DNA of 64,000 nt, from the NCBI GenBank assembly GCA_963756425.1, contig CAVWNW010000019.1, positions 248,001 to 312,000 of the forward strand, in the 5' to 3' direction. This stretch comes from DASQUK01 sp963756425. GTDB taxonomy: Bacteria > Actinomycetota > Acidimicrobiia > Acidimicrobiales > VFJN01. Positions 16,569 to 27,579 of this stretch are shown here, piece by piece. The notes below the pieces were generated by a model that did not search any database, had not been told where the DNA came from, and saw only the letters and a program-made list of their open reading frames with translations. Each line of letters begins with the position of its first letter. The stretch's first letter is position 1. A program made the position numbers and the translations under genes.

Positions 16569-17094
16569 CTAGCCCAGGTGGCGCACGTAGACGTCCTCGT
16601 AGCGGGCGCCGCCCCGCCCCAGGTGGCTGCGGATGACCCGGACGTCGGAAACCGTGAACCGCGCCGACAGCGGGCGTCCCACGATCCCGCCAGCGTGGCG
16701 CCGGGCGCTGCCACGCGCCGATCGGGCCAGCCGGGCCAGGGTGAGGTGCCCACGGAAGGGCCGGCCCTCCGGCGGCCGACCGAGCGCGTGCGTGGCGTCG
16801 ATCACCGCCGCCGCGAGGTCGTCGAGCCCGGCGACCGGTAGCGCCACGACCTGGCGTGACAGCGTCTCGATCACGGGGCCGACGGCTGCCTCGCAGGCGG
16901 CGAATCCCGCGCGCGTCCACGCCGTCGAGGGCGTCGACCACCACCGTCGGGTCCTCGACCTCCCCCAGGAACCGCAGCGTCACGTGCCACTGATCGCGGG
17001 TGGTCCAGCGCAGGCCGGCCTGGGCCCGGCGGGGCAGGTCGGCGATGAGGTCGAGCACTTCGTCGGGCGGGCGCACGCCGACGAACAGCCGCAT
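16569..17094 (-). pseudogene. thpR: RNA 2',3'-cyclic phosphodiesterase (2'-5' RNA ligase family) with a one-base frameshift
   Basis: Two-histidine phosphoesterase. The N-terminal part is read from ATG 17094 (MRLFVGVRPPDEVLDLIADL, first HxT motif in HVTLRFLG). The C-terminal part, with the second motif (PFRGHLTLARLAR) and the end VRHLG, is in another frame. The switch falls at the CCC run 16906-16908: removing one base there joins VDARG to FAACEAAVGPVIETLS without a gap. So the sequence carries one extra base. The gene follows cinA after seven bases. A sequencing error is as likely as decay. Confidence 0.75.
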
Positions 17095-17101
17095 GGCAGC
17101 C

Positions 17102-18388
17102 CTAGATCGGCTCGCGGTCCCGGGCCGACGCCTCGCCCGAGCGCTCCAGGCTCCGCCTCAGCAGGTCGAGCAGCGAGATGCAGGCGAACTGGCGGACGCG
17201 GTCGCGATCGCCCGGCAGCCCGACGCGCACCACGATGGGCTGGTCGTCGCCCAGGGCCGCCGCCATGAACACGGTTCCCGGCGGTTGGCCCTCCTGCTCG
17301 TCGGGCCCCGCCACACCGGTCACGGCCAGCCCGACGTCGGCGTGGAGCCGTCGCCGCACACCTGCCGCCATCGCCGCCGCGGCCTCGGACGTCACCACGG
17401 GCCCCCCAGGCACCCCCAGCAGGTCGTGCTTGACGTCGGTGGCGTAGGACACGATGCCGCCCCGGAACCAGCCGCTCGCACCCGGCACGTTGACGAGTCG
17501 GGACGACACCAGTCCCCCTGTCAGCGACTCGGCCACCGCCAGCGTGAGACCCTGGCGGACGAGCAGCTCCGCGACCGCGTGCTCCATCGTCTCCTCATCG
17601 ACGCCGAACACGATGTCGCCGACGATCCCCCGCACGACCCGTTCCTCGTCGTCCAGCAGCTTGCGGGCAACGTCGTCATCGTCGGCCTTGACCGTGATGC
17701 GCACCTTGAGGCCCTCGATCCCGCTGGCGAGGAACGCCAGGGTCGGGGCCTCGGGCCCGGCGTCGTCGAGCTCGGCCATGTGCTCGGCCAGCCGCTCCGC
17801 CAGGCCCGACTCGCTGTCGCCCCAGGTGCGCAGGGTCCGCGAGCGGATGATGGCCAGCCTTCCCGCCCGCCGCTGCATGTCGGGCAGCACGGCGCCGGCC
17901 ACGATCTCCTGCATCTCGTAGGGAACGCCGGGAACTGCGTAGATGACCTTGCCGCCCTCACCCACCGGGCAGATCAGTCCGGGCGCGGTGCCCGGCTGCG
18001 GATCGGCGATGGCGGTGGCACCCTCGGGCACCTGCGCCTGCAGCAGGTTGTTCGCGGGCATGCGCCGCCCCCGGGCGGCGAAGCGCTCCAGGATGCGGTC
18101 GACGACGGCGTCGTCCTGGACCAGGCGCACACCCATCACCCGGGCGATGGCGTTGCGGGTGATGTCGTCCTGGGTGGGACCAAGGCCGCCGCACACGATC
18201 ACTGCGTCGGCCCGCCCGAGCGCCAGCTCCAAGGCGCCGACGATGCGCTCGAGGTTGTCGCCGACCGTCTGTTGGTGGGTGCAGTCGATGCCGGCGAGTG
18301 CCAGCTGCTCGCCCATCCAGGCGGAGTTGGTGTCGACGACCTGCCCGAGCAGGAGCTCGGTGCCGACGGCGACGATCTCGCAGCGCAT
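17102..18388 (-). CDS. cinA: Competence/damage-inducible protein A (nicotinamide-nucleotide amidase CinA)
   Basis: 428 residues with both CinA domains: the N-terminal molybdopterin-binding-like domain (CEIVAVGTELLLGQVVDTN, VCGGLGPTQDDITR), linked to pyridine nucleotide pyrophosphatase activity in the family, and the C-terminal amidase domain that deamidates NMN (AESLTGGLVSSRLVNVPGAS, AVTGVAGPDEQEGQPPG). ATG 18388 shares one base with the pgsA stop (TGATG). It lies between pgsA and thpR upstream of recA, the usual pgsA-cinA-recA order. Confidence 0.95.
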   Translation of the reverse strand: MRCEIVAVGTELLLGQVVDTNSAWMGEQLALAGIDCTHQQTVGDNLERIVGALELALGRADAVIVCGGLGPTQDDITRNAIARVMGVRLVQDDAVVDRILERFAARGRRMPANNLLQAQVPEGATAIADPQPGTAPGLICPVGEGGKVIYAVPGVPYEMQEIVAGAVLPDMQRRAGRLAIIRSRTLRTWGDSESGLAERLAEHMAELDDAGPEAPTLAFLASGIEGLKVRITVKADDDDVARKLLDDEERVVRGIVGDIVFGVDEETMEHAVAELLVRQGLTLAVAESLTGGLVSSRLVNVPGASGWFRGGIVSYATDVKHDLLGVPGGPVVTSEAAAAMAAGVRRRLHADVGLAVTGVAGPDEQEGQPPGTVFMAAALGDDQPIVVRVGLPGDRDRVRQFACISLLDLLRRSLERSGEASARDREPI

Positions 18389-18996
18389 CAGGTTCCCTCG
18401 CTCACGATCTCGCTGCCGGCCGGGCCCACGACCCCGCGGACGCCACCGACGGCGGTGGCGCGACTGCCCTCGAGCACGTACTGCGCCCCCGTGACCAGCG
18501 TCAGCACCACGGCGACCCAGAGGGTGCCCTCGGCGATCCAGGCGTGGTTGTCGGCGATGGGCGGGACGAGCGCCAGCGCGACCGCCAGCGACTGCACCAC
18601 CGTCTTGATCTTGGCCCAGAAGCGGGCCGGGACCGCCAGGCCCCGCCGGCCCCAGTACGAGCGGAACGCCGAGATGCCCACCTCGCGGGCGGTGATCAGG
18701 AGGACCGGCAGCCACCAGAACCCGCCGTCGACCACCAGCGCCCACATGGCTCCCAGCACCAGCGCCTTGTCGGCGAGCGGATCCAGGAACGCACCCGACC
18801 GGGTGGTGCCCATGCGCCGGGCCAGCCATCCGTCGACGCCGTCGGTGGCGGCGAGCACGGACCAGATGGCGAACGTGCCGTAGGCCGGTCCCGAGGCGAT
18901 GATCAACCCGCACAGCAACGGGGCGAGCACCAGTCGGGTCGTGGTGACGGCGTTCGCCGGGGTGGCGAGGGCCGATGGCCCGAACGAGCTGGCCAC
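18388..18996 (-). CDS. pgsA: CDP-diacylglycerol-glycerol-3-phosphate 3-phosphatidyltransferase
   Basis: Integral membrane CDP-alcohol phosphotransferase making phosphatidylglycerophosphate, about 202 residues. The catalytic signature DGVDGWLARRM followed by G and DPLADK (D-G-x2-A-R-x8-G-x3-D-x3-D) is complete. Several hydrophobic helices follow (LVLGAMWALVV, WLPVLLITARE, VQSLAVALALVPPIA). I chose GTG 18996, which gives VASSFGPSALATPANAVTTTR as the start; a longer frame to 19110 would overlap rimO and add 38 polar residues. The gene is coupled to cinA by a TGATG overlap. Confidence 0.9.
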   Translation of the reverse strand: MASSFGPSALATPANAVTTTRLVLAPLLCGLIIASGPAYGTFAIWSVLAATDGVDGWLARRMGTTRSGAFLDPLADKALVLGAMWALVVDGGFWWLPVLLITAREVGISAFRSYWGRRGLAVPARFWAKIKTVVQSLAVALALVPPIADNHAWIAEGTLWVAVVLTLVTGAQYVLEGSRATAVGGVRGVVGPAGSEIVSEGT

Positions 18997-19090
18997 TACG
19001 GGACCTCGGCTCGACGGCACCCCGAGGCGCCGGGATCCACAGCCTCGCAAGCCTCGGTTCGACGCAAGCCGTTGCCCCGGCTGGGCCAGC

Positions 19091-20407
19091 TCACGATGTC
19101 GCCTCCGCACGCGCCTCGAGGTCGGGACCGGCGGCGCCGGTGATGGTCACCTTCGAAAGTTCGCCCACGGGCAGGTCCCGAGGCACGGACACGATGCCGT
19201 CGATCTCCGGAGCCTCCCGGTGGCTGCGGGCCACCCCGGGGGCGTCGACGAGCACCTCGACCACGCTGCCGATCAGGGCATCCCGACGGCGGGCGGTGAT
19301 CCCATCCTGCAGCTGGCTCAGCTCGGCCAGGCGCTCCTGCGCCAGCGAAGCGTCGACCCGGCCGTCCAGCTGGGTGGCGAAGGTGCCCTGCTCCTCGCTG
19401 TACGCGAAGAAGCCGCACCAGTCGAGGTCGGCAGCGGCGACGAAGGACAGCAGCCGGTCGTGGTCGTCCTCGGTCTCGCCCGGGTACCCGACGATGAAGT
19501 TCGACCGGAACGCCGCATCCGGAGCCCGGCGCCGGATGTCATCGATGCGACGGAGGAAGCGGTCGCCGTCACCCCAGCGGCGCATCCGCCGGAGCAGCGG
19601 GCGGGACGCGTGCTGCAGCGACAGATCGAAATAGGGCACGCCCGTGGCGCAGATGGCGTCGATCAGCTCGTCCGTGAGGTCGGACGGATACAGGTACAGC
19701 AGGCGGACGCGGTCGACACGGCGGGCGACGGATTCGATCAGGGGGACGATCCGGCTCGAGACACCTCTTCCGCTCCCACGGCCGCTCGGGCCGGGGGAGC
19801 GGGAAGCATGTTCGCCGTCCCGGCCGAAGGACGCCAGGTCCTGCGCGACCAGCACGACCTCGCGCACGCCCCCGTCCGCCAGGCCCTCGACCTCCGCCAG
19901 GATCGAGGGGATCGAACGGCTGCGTTGCCGGCCCCGGAAGCTGGGGATGGCGCAGAAACCGCACGCCCGGTCGCAGCCCTCGGCCACCTTGACGTAGGCC
20001 CACGGGGCGGCCGGCGCCGGTCGCGGCAGGTTGAGCAGGTCGAAGGCGGGGACCGGCGCGTCACCGCCGCGACGAGTCGGACCCAGCGTCACCGGCACGC
20101 CGAAGCCCGCCACGGCGTCCGCCTCGGGGAGCGCTTCGGCGAGCTCCGGCCCGTACCGCTCGGCGAGGCAGCCGGTCACCACCAGCTCGGCGGCGGCGCG
20201 CTTCCGTTCGGCGAGCCCCAGGATGACGTCGACGGACTCCTGCCGGGCTTCCTCGATGAACGCGCACGTGTTGACCACGACCAAGTCGGCACCCTCGGGC
20301 GCGGGGGCCGGGACGAGCCCGTCGGCGAGCATCGTCCCGGTCAGCTTGTCCGAGTCGACCTGGTTCTTCGGACAGCCCAACGTCTCCACCCAAAAGGTGC
20401 GGGGCAT
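19091..20407 (-). CDS. rimO: Ribosomal protein uS12 methylthiotransferase
   Basis: Radical-SAM methylthiotransferase that modifies the conserved Asp of ribosomal protein S12; 438 residues. It shares its three-domain layout with MiaB (also in this window) but has RimO-type features: start RTFWVETLGCPKNQVDSDKL, radical-SAM motif CDRACGFCAIPSFRGRQRSR, and the fold after HASRPLLRRMRRWGDGD. ATG 20407 is chosen from the family start; the longer open frame upstream runs into the 44-bp tandem repeat and is not real. A Ser/Arg-rich insert (HASRSPGPSGRGSGRGVSSR) lies in the radical-SAM domain and is unusual. Confidence 0.94.
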   Translation of the reverse strand: MPRTFWVETLGCPKNQVDSDKLTGTMLADGLVPAPAPEGADLVVVNTCAFIEEARQESVDVILGLAERKRAAAELVVTGCLAERYGPELAEALPEADAVAGFGVPVTLGPTRRGGDAPVPAFDLLNLPRPAPAAPWAYVKVAEGCDRACGFCAIPSFRGRQRSRSIPSILAEVEGLADGGVREVVLVAQDLASFGRDGEHASRSPGPSGRGSGRGVSSRIVPLIESVARRVDRVRLLYLYPSDLTDELIDAICATGVPYFDLSLQHASRPLLRRMRRWGDGDRFLRRIDDIRRRAPDAAFRSNFIVGYPGETEDDHDRLLSFVAAADLDWCGFFAYSEEQGTFATQLDGRVDASLAQERLAELSQLQDGITARRRDALIGSVVEVLVDAPGVARSHREAPEIDGIVSVPRDLPVGELSKVTITGAAGPDLEARAEATS

Positions 20408-20484
20408 CCAGGCAAGGGTACTGGAACCCGTTCTCGCGTCCCTCACCTGGGAGTGTCCGAGGTGAGGGACAGAATCGAGCGGGT

Positions 20485-20666
20485 CGGCGTCACTCGGTAT
20501 CCCTGGTCGTGCCGCCTTCGGCGTCACTCGGCGTCACTCGGTATCTCTGGTCGTGCCGCCTTCGGCGTCACTCGGCGTCACTCGGTATCTCTGGTCGTGC
20601 CGCCTTCGGCGTCACTCGGCGTCACTCGGTATCTCTGGTCGTGCCGCTTTCGGCGTCACTCGGTAT
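20485..20666. repeat. 44-bp tandem repeat of hairpins between rimO and the FtsX-type permease
   Basis: The word GGTAT recurs at 20496, 20540, 20584 and 20628, exactly 44 bases apart, and again at 20662 after a 34-base last unit. Each full unit contains GGCGTCACTC twice in tandem, the last only once. Each unit has an imperfect hairpin (GTGCCGCC-TTC-GGCGTCAC; 20509-20527, 20553-20571, 20597-20615, 20641-20659). The innermost copy includes the permease stop codon (20656-20658), so the array looks like an amplified terminator. Confidence 0.9.
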
Positions 20667-23289
20667 GAATGGCGTCGAGGACGTTCATGCGGCCAGCCCG
20701 CCAGGCTGGCCACACCGCGGCGAAGATCCCCAGAGCGGCGGCGATCACAACGACAGCCGCAATTTGCACCCACGGGATCGCGAACACCGTGAACCCCTCG
20801 TCGCGGAACGCCGTGATGAGTCCCCATCCGCCGAGCAGCCCGATGACCAGGCCCAGCAGCGTCCCGAAGACCGCGATGATCGCTGACTCCCAACGGATCA
20901 TGGATCGGAGCTGCCGCCGGGACGTGCCCACCGCCCGCAGGAGGCCGAGCTCGCGGGTGCGCTCGAGCACCGACAGCCCGATGGTGTTGGCGATGCCGAT
21001 GAAGGCGATGAACAGCGCCAGCACCAACAGGCCCAGCATGAGCAGCAGGATGGCATCGAACTGACCGCCGATGGCGTCCTTGTACTCGTCCACGCTCTGG
21101 ACGTTGGCAGTGGGAAAGTCGGCCACCGCGTCCTCGATCTTGGGCTGGGCCTCCGAGATGGACACGCCCGGGCGGAGCTCGACGAACACGGTGCTGTCGG
21201 TCACATCGGCCGACCCGACCGCAGCGTCGTAGTCGTCGAGTCCGAGCACGAAGTCGCCGATGTCCGTGCCCTCCTGCTCGCTTTCGTAGGTCCCGCCCAC
21301 GGTGTACGTGTGCTGCCCCGTATTGACGAACTCGGCAGTGACCGAATCGCCGACCGCGAGTCCCAGGCTCCGCGCCTCGTCGGCGGTCAGCAGGATCGTC
21401 CCTGCAGCCAGCGAGTCGGACCCGTCCACGAGGCGGAAGCCGTCGAACAGGTCGAAGATCCCGGGGCTCGTTCCGGTCACGAAGGTGTCGTCCCCGTCGA
21501 CCCGGGCGGGCGAGAACCGCACGGGCACGACCTCGGCCACTCCCGGCACCCGGCTGACCCGATCGGCCACCTCGGTGGGCAGGCCAATCATGCCGAAGTC
21601 GCCGGCGTCGATGACGAAGTCGCCGGTGAACGAATCGTCGAGGAACTTGTCGATCGACGCACGCAACGAGGCGTTCACGACCAGGAAGAAGGACACGATC
21701 CCGACGCCGATCATGAGGGCCCGGGCAGTGGCCGCCGTGCGTATGGGGTTGCGCCCGGCGTTCTCCTTGGCGAGCTCGCCGGTGACCCCCCGGGCTCTCG
21801 CGATCGGCGCCCCGATGCCGCGACTGAACGGGCGCGCGAGGGCGGGGCCGAGCAGGATCAGACCGACGAACGCGAGCAACCCCACACCGAGGCCGACGAG
21901 CGTGGCGCTTCGCTCCTGGGCGCCGGCGATCAACAGCGCCAGACCGCCGACCGTGGTGACGATCCCGGCGACCAGCCGGAGACGCGACACCCCGCCCGAC
22001 TCGACCGCCAGGTCGCGCATGGCGGCTACCGGCGGCACCCGGGACGCCCGCCAGGCGGGGACTAGCGCCGAGACCACCGTGACCACCACGCCGACGACGA
22101 GGGCGATGATCGCGGCGCTCGGGCGCACGACCAGACTGCCCGGCAGGTCGAACAGGCTCACGAGCACGGAGGCGACGCCGAGGCCCAGGACGAAGCCGAT
22201 GATCGAGCCACCGATGCCGATGGCGAGCGCCTCGACGAACACCGAGCGTCTGACCTGGCGACGGCTGGCCCCCACCGCCCGCACGAGCGCCATCTCCCGT
22301 CCCCGCTGGGCCACGATGATCGAGAAGGCGTTGTAGATGACGAAGATCCCGACGAGCACCGACACGATGGCGAACGCCAGCAGGAAGAGGGTGATGAACG
22401 ACAGCTGATCCTTGAGGTCGGACTGACTCTCCTCGGTGATCTCCCGACCGGTGAGGACCTGGAGCCCGGAATCTCCGGCGGATCGCAGTTCCTCGCGCAC
22501 CGACCGGGCCACGTCGGTCTGCGACACCCCGGAGTCGGCGACGACGCCGATGCTGTCGAACTTGCCGGGCTCGCCGACCAGCTTCTGCGCCTCCGCGGTG
22601 GTCCACAGGGCGTAGGTGGCACCACCGGGGCTGTCGGCGTTTCCGAACCGGGCGATGCCCACCAGGTCATACTCGGCGGATGCTCGGCTGGTCTGGATCG
22701 GCACCCGGTCGCCGACCCGGTAGCCGGTGTCGTCGGCGCTGCCCCGGTCGATGACCACCTCCCCCGCGGATTCGGGGGGCCGCCCGTCGTCGATCGTGAA
22801 GCCGTTGAGCCGGTCGACCGTCTGCCAGTTGCCGCCGAAGGTGGGCGGGCCCATCGACGGGTTGCCGACCGGGTCGCCGTCCCGGTCGATGATCCGCGCG
22901 AAGCCCTGGACCACCCCCTCGGCGTCGGCCACCTCCGGGGCAGCAAGCACGGTGTCGAGTAGGGACGCGTCGATGCGGCCGCGGATCTCCGGACCCCCGC
23001 CGGCGTCGCCGGCATCGACGGTCTGGCTGGACCGCACCACTGCGTCGGTGCCCTCGAAGGCCGTCGCGAACAGGTCGTCGAACGACTTGTTCATGGTGTC
23101 GGTGAGCATCAGCACCCCGGCCACGAACGCCACGCCGAGCGCAACGGCCAGCAGGGTGGAGAGCAGCCGTCCCTTGTGGTCCATGAGCCCACGCAGGGCA
23201 ACCTTCGCCATGCCGCCGGAGGCCCGGCGGCCCTGCACGGGAGGTGACGGAGTAGGCGGCGGGGGCGCGGTGTCGAGGTCGGTCGCCAT
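20656..23289 (-). CDS. FtsX-like ABC transporter permease
   Basis: 877-residue permease with two FtsX domains. A Pro-rich cytoplasmic start is followed by helix 1 (about 42-62, LLSTLLAVALGVAFVAGVLML), a large extracytoplasmic domain, three helices (starting ITLFLLAFAIVSVLVGIFVIY), a second bundle near residues 450-500, a second MacB-like periplasmic region, and final helices (LLMLGLLVLALFIAFIGIAN, AVVVIAAALGIFAAVWPAW). It pairs with the ATPase encoded just upstream. This LolCDE/MacB-type layout is used for lipoprotein, peptide or stress-related export; the substrate is unknown. Its stop codon lies in the 44-bp repeat array. Confidence 0.9.
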   Translation of the reverse strand: MATDLDTAPPPPTPSPPVQGRRASGGMAKVALRGLMDHKGRLLSTLLAVALGVAFVAGVLMLTDTMNKSFDDLFATAFEGTDAVVRSSQTVDAGDAGGGPEIRGRIDASLLDTVLAAPEVADAEGVVQGFARIIDRDGDPVGNPSMGPPTFGGNWQTVDRLNGFTIDDGRPPESAGEVVIDRGSADDTGYRVGDRVPIQTSRASAEYDLVGIARFGNADSPGGATYALWTTAEAQKLVGEPGKFDSIGVVADSGVSQTDVARSVREELRSAGDSGLQVLTGREITEESQSDLKDQLSFITLFLLAFAIVSVLVGIFVIYNAFSIIVAQRGREMALVRAVGASRRQVRRSVFVEALAIGIGGSIIGFVLGLGVASVLVSLFDLPGSLVVRPSAAIIALVVGVVVTVVSALVPAWRASRVPPVAAMRDLAVESGGVSRLRLVAGIVTTVGGLALLIAGAQERSATLVGLGVGLLAFVGLILLGPALARPFSRGIGAPIARARGVTGELAKENAGRNPIRTAATARALMIGVGIVSFFLVVNASLRASIDKFLDDSFTGDFVIDAGDFGMIGLPTEVADRVSRVPGVAEVVPVRFSPARVDGDDTFVTGTSPGIFDLFDGFRLVDGSDSLAAGTILLTADEARSLGLAVGDSVTAEFVNTGQHTYTVGGTYESEQEGTDIGDFVLGLDDYDAAVGSADVTDSTVFVELRPGVSISEAQPKIEDAVADFPTANVQSVDEYKDAIGGQFDAILLLMLGLLVLALFIAFIGIANTIGLSVLERTRELGLLRAVGTSRRQLRSMIRWESAIIAVFGTLLGLVIGLLGGWGLITAFRDEGFTVFAIPWVQIAAVVVIAAALGIFAAVWPAWRAGRMNVLDAIHTE

Positions 23290-23379
23290 CGTCGTCAGTG
23301 AGGGTAGATTCCGCCTGTTGCCCGCCGTTGTTTCGTGCTCATCGGTGCCCCTTGCATGATCCGCGGAAGCGACCCTCAG

Positions 23380-24159
23380 TCAGTCCCCGAGCTGCTTGAG
23401 CCGGTCGAGGACGCGCTCGGCCGTCGGGTCCTCCAAGCGGTCGACGATGCGGCCGTCGTTGAGGAACAGGACGGCGTCGGCGTAGGAGGCGGCGTTCGGG
23501 TCGTGGGTGACCATCACGATGGTCTGGGCCATCTCGCTGACGGCGCGGCGCATGAAGTCCAGGATCTCGGCGCCGGAGCGCGAGTCGAGGTTCCCGGTCG
23601 GTTCGTCGGCGAAGATGATCTTGGGCTGGCTCGCCAACGCCCGGGCCACCGCGACCCGTTGCTGCTGGCCACCCGACAGCTCGCTCGGCCGGTGGGTGAG
23701 GCGATCGCCGAGCCCGGTCGTCTTGATCACCTGATCGAGCCAGTCACCGTCGGGCTTCGTCCCGGCGAGCGACGACGGCAGCGTGATGTTCTCGATGGCG
23801 GTGAGCGTCGGCACGAGGTTGAACGTCTGGAACACGAAGCCGACGCTGTCGCGGCGGAGCCGCGTCAGCTCCTTGTCGTTGAGCGTGGTGAGATCGACGT
23901 CGCCGATGTACACCTCGCCGGACGTGAGCGTGTCGAGCCCCGCCAGGCAGTGCATCAACGTCGACTTGCCCGACCCCGAGGGCCCCATGATCGCTGTGTA
24001 CCGGCTCGCGGGCAGGTCGACGGTCACGTCGTCGAGGGCGACGACGGCGGTGTCGCCGCTGCCGTAGATCTTGGTGGCGTCGACCGCCCGGGCTGCGGGG
24101 AGGGGTGCGGTGGCGGTCGCGGGTCCGGACGCGTCGGAGGAATCGAGCGGCGAGGTCAC
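23380..24159 (-). CDS. ABC transporter ATP-binding protein (LolD/MacB type)
   Basis: 259 residues with Walker A GPSGSGKST, Q-loop VFQTFNLVPTLTA, signature LSGGQQQRVA, Walker B IIFADEPTGNLD and the switch His in VTHD. The sequence order and the EPTGNLDSRSG block are those of MacB/LolD ATPases that work with FtsX-type permeases. It starts at GTG 24159 with a 25-residue Ala/Pro/Ser-rich extension. The permease gene follows after 90 bases, so the two form one exporter operon downstream of ftsK. Confidence 0.93.
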   Translation of the reverse strand: MTSPLDSSDASGPATATAPLPAARAVDATKIYGSGDTAVVALDDVTVDLPASRYTAIMGPSGSGKSTLMHCLAGLDTLTSGEVYIGDVDLTTLNDKELTRLRRDSVGFVFQTFNLVPTLTAIENITLPSSLAGTKPDGDWLDQVIKTTGLGDRLTHRPSELSGGQQQRVAVARALASQPKIIFADEPTGNLDSRSGAEILDFMRRAVSEMAQTIVMVTHDPNAASYADAVLFLNDGRIVDRLEDPTAERVLDRLKQLGD

Positions 24160-24215
24160 GACGAGAACCTACGGCAACGGTGCCTGCCGGTCACCCTTAT
24201 TCGGCTGATCGAACG

Positions 24216-26684
<2,469 letters not shown>

Positions 26685-26767
26685 AACAGCCACAACGCTA
26701 CCAGTAGCCACAGTCGCCACAGGCGGAGGGCGGCGGAGGCGTCGGCATGTCGGTCTACTGTCCGTGC

Positions 26768-27559
26768 GTGGCTGGAGCGCGGATGCGGGGCATCGCTGTC
26801 GTGACGGGTGCGAGCTCGGGCATCGGCGCCGCCGCCACCCGGGCGCTCGCCGGCGACGGCTGGCGAGTGCTGGTGGGCGCCCGCCGGGTCGACCGCATCG
26901 AGGCATTGGCCGCCGAGATCGGGGCCCTGGCCCATCACCTGGACGTCGACGACTCCGGCTCGGTCGAGCGATTCGCGGCGTTCGTGGCGGCCGTCGACGA
27001 CGACGAGGGCGGCAGGATCGGCCCCAGCCGCCTGCTCGTCAACAACGCGGGCGGCGCGTTCGGCTGGGCGCCCGTCGCCGAAGCCGACGAGCAGCAGTGG
27101 CGCGCCATGTACGAGACCAATGTCCTCGGCGCCGTGCGCATGATCAAGGCGTTGCTCGCGATGCTCGAGGCGCGCGGCGACGGCATGGTTGTGACCGTCG
27201 GCTCGATCGCCGGCTACGAGCCCTACCCCAACGGGGCGGGCTACAACGCCGCCAAGTTCGCGGTCAGGGCGGCAATGTCGGCACTCCGCCAGGAGTTGCT
27301 GGGCCGACCGGTGCGCGTGTGCGAGGTCGACCCCGGCCTGGTGGAGAGTGAGTTCAGCCTGGTGCGCTTCGGCGGCGACGCCGGGCGCGCCGCGGCCGTG
27401 TACGAAGGCGTGACGCCGCTGGCCCCCGAGGACGTGGGCGAGTGCATCCGGTGGATCGCGGCCCGCCCGCCCCACGTCAACGTCGACCAGCTGGTGGTGC
27501 TGGCGCGTGACCAGGCCGGTGCCCGGCATATCCACCGCCGGCCGGTCCGGCCGGACTAG
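26768..27559 (+). CDS. Short-chain dehydrogenase/reductase (SDR)
   Basis: NAD(P)-dependent oxidoreductase of the classical SDR family, about 263 residues. Nucleotide motif TGASSGIG, the NNAG motif in LLVNNAGGAFG, and the catalytic Ser-Tyr-Lys (SIAGYEPYPNGAGYNAAKFA). The 3-hydroxy acid dehydrogenase (YdfG-like) branch fits best by eye. Start is uncertain: GTG 26768 has TACTGT as a -10 box six bases before it (leaderless layout), while ATG 26783 has a GGAG site five bases before it and would give the tight family start MRGIAVVTG. It converges on the serine hydrolase gene through a shared hairpin. Confidence 0.88.
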   Translation: MAGARMRGIAVVTGASSGIGAAATRALAGDGWRVLVGARRVDRIEALAAEIGALAHHLDVDDSGSVERFAAFVAAVDDDEGGRIGPSRLLVNNAGGAFGWAPVAEADEQQWRAMYETNVLGAVRMIKALLAMLEARGDGMVVTVGSIAGYEPYPNGAGYNAAKFAVRAAMSALRQELLGRPVRVCEVDPGLVESEFSLVRFGGDAGRAAAVYEGVTPLAPEDVGECIRWIAARPPHVNVDQLVVLARDQAGARHIHRRPVRPD

Positions 27560-27579
27560 TGGGCGCTCGCGCCCACTAG
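27556..27579. terminator. Bidirectional terminator between SDR and serine hydrolase genes
   Basis: Perfect ten-base-pair stem (27556-27565 with 27570-27579), loop CTCG. Each arm carries CTAG, which supplies the stop codon of one converging gene (TAG 27557-27559 on plus, TAG 27578-27576 on minus). Confidence 0.8.

Noticed and set aside
20509..20666. CRISPR array
   Set aside because: Repeat units are contiguous 44-base copies with no unique spacers and an internal duplication, so this is a plain tandem repeat.
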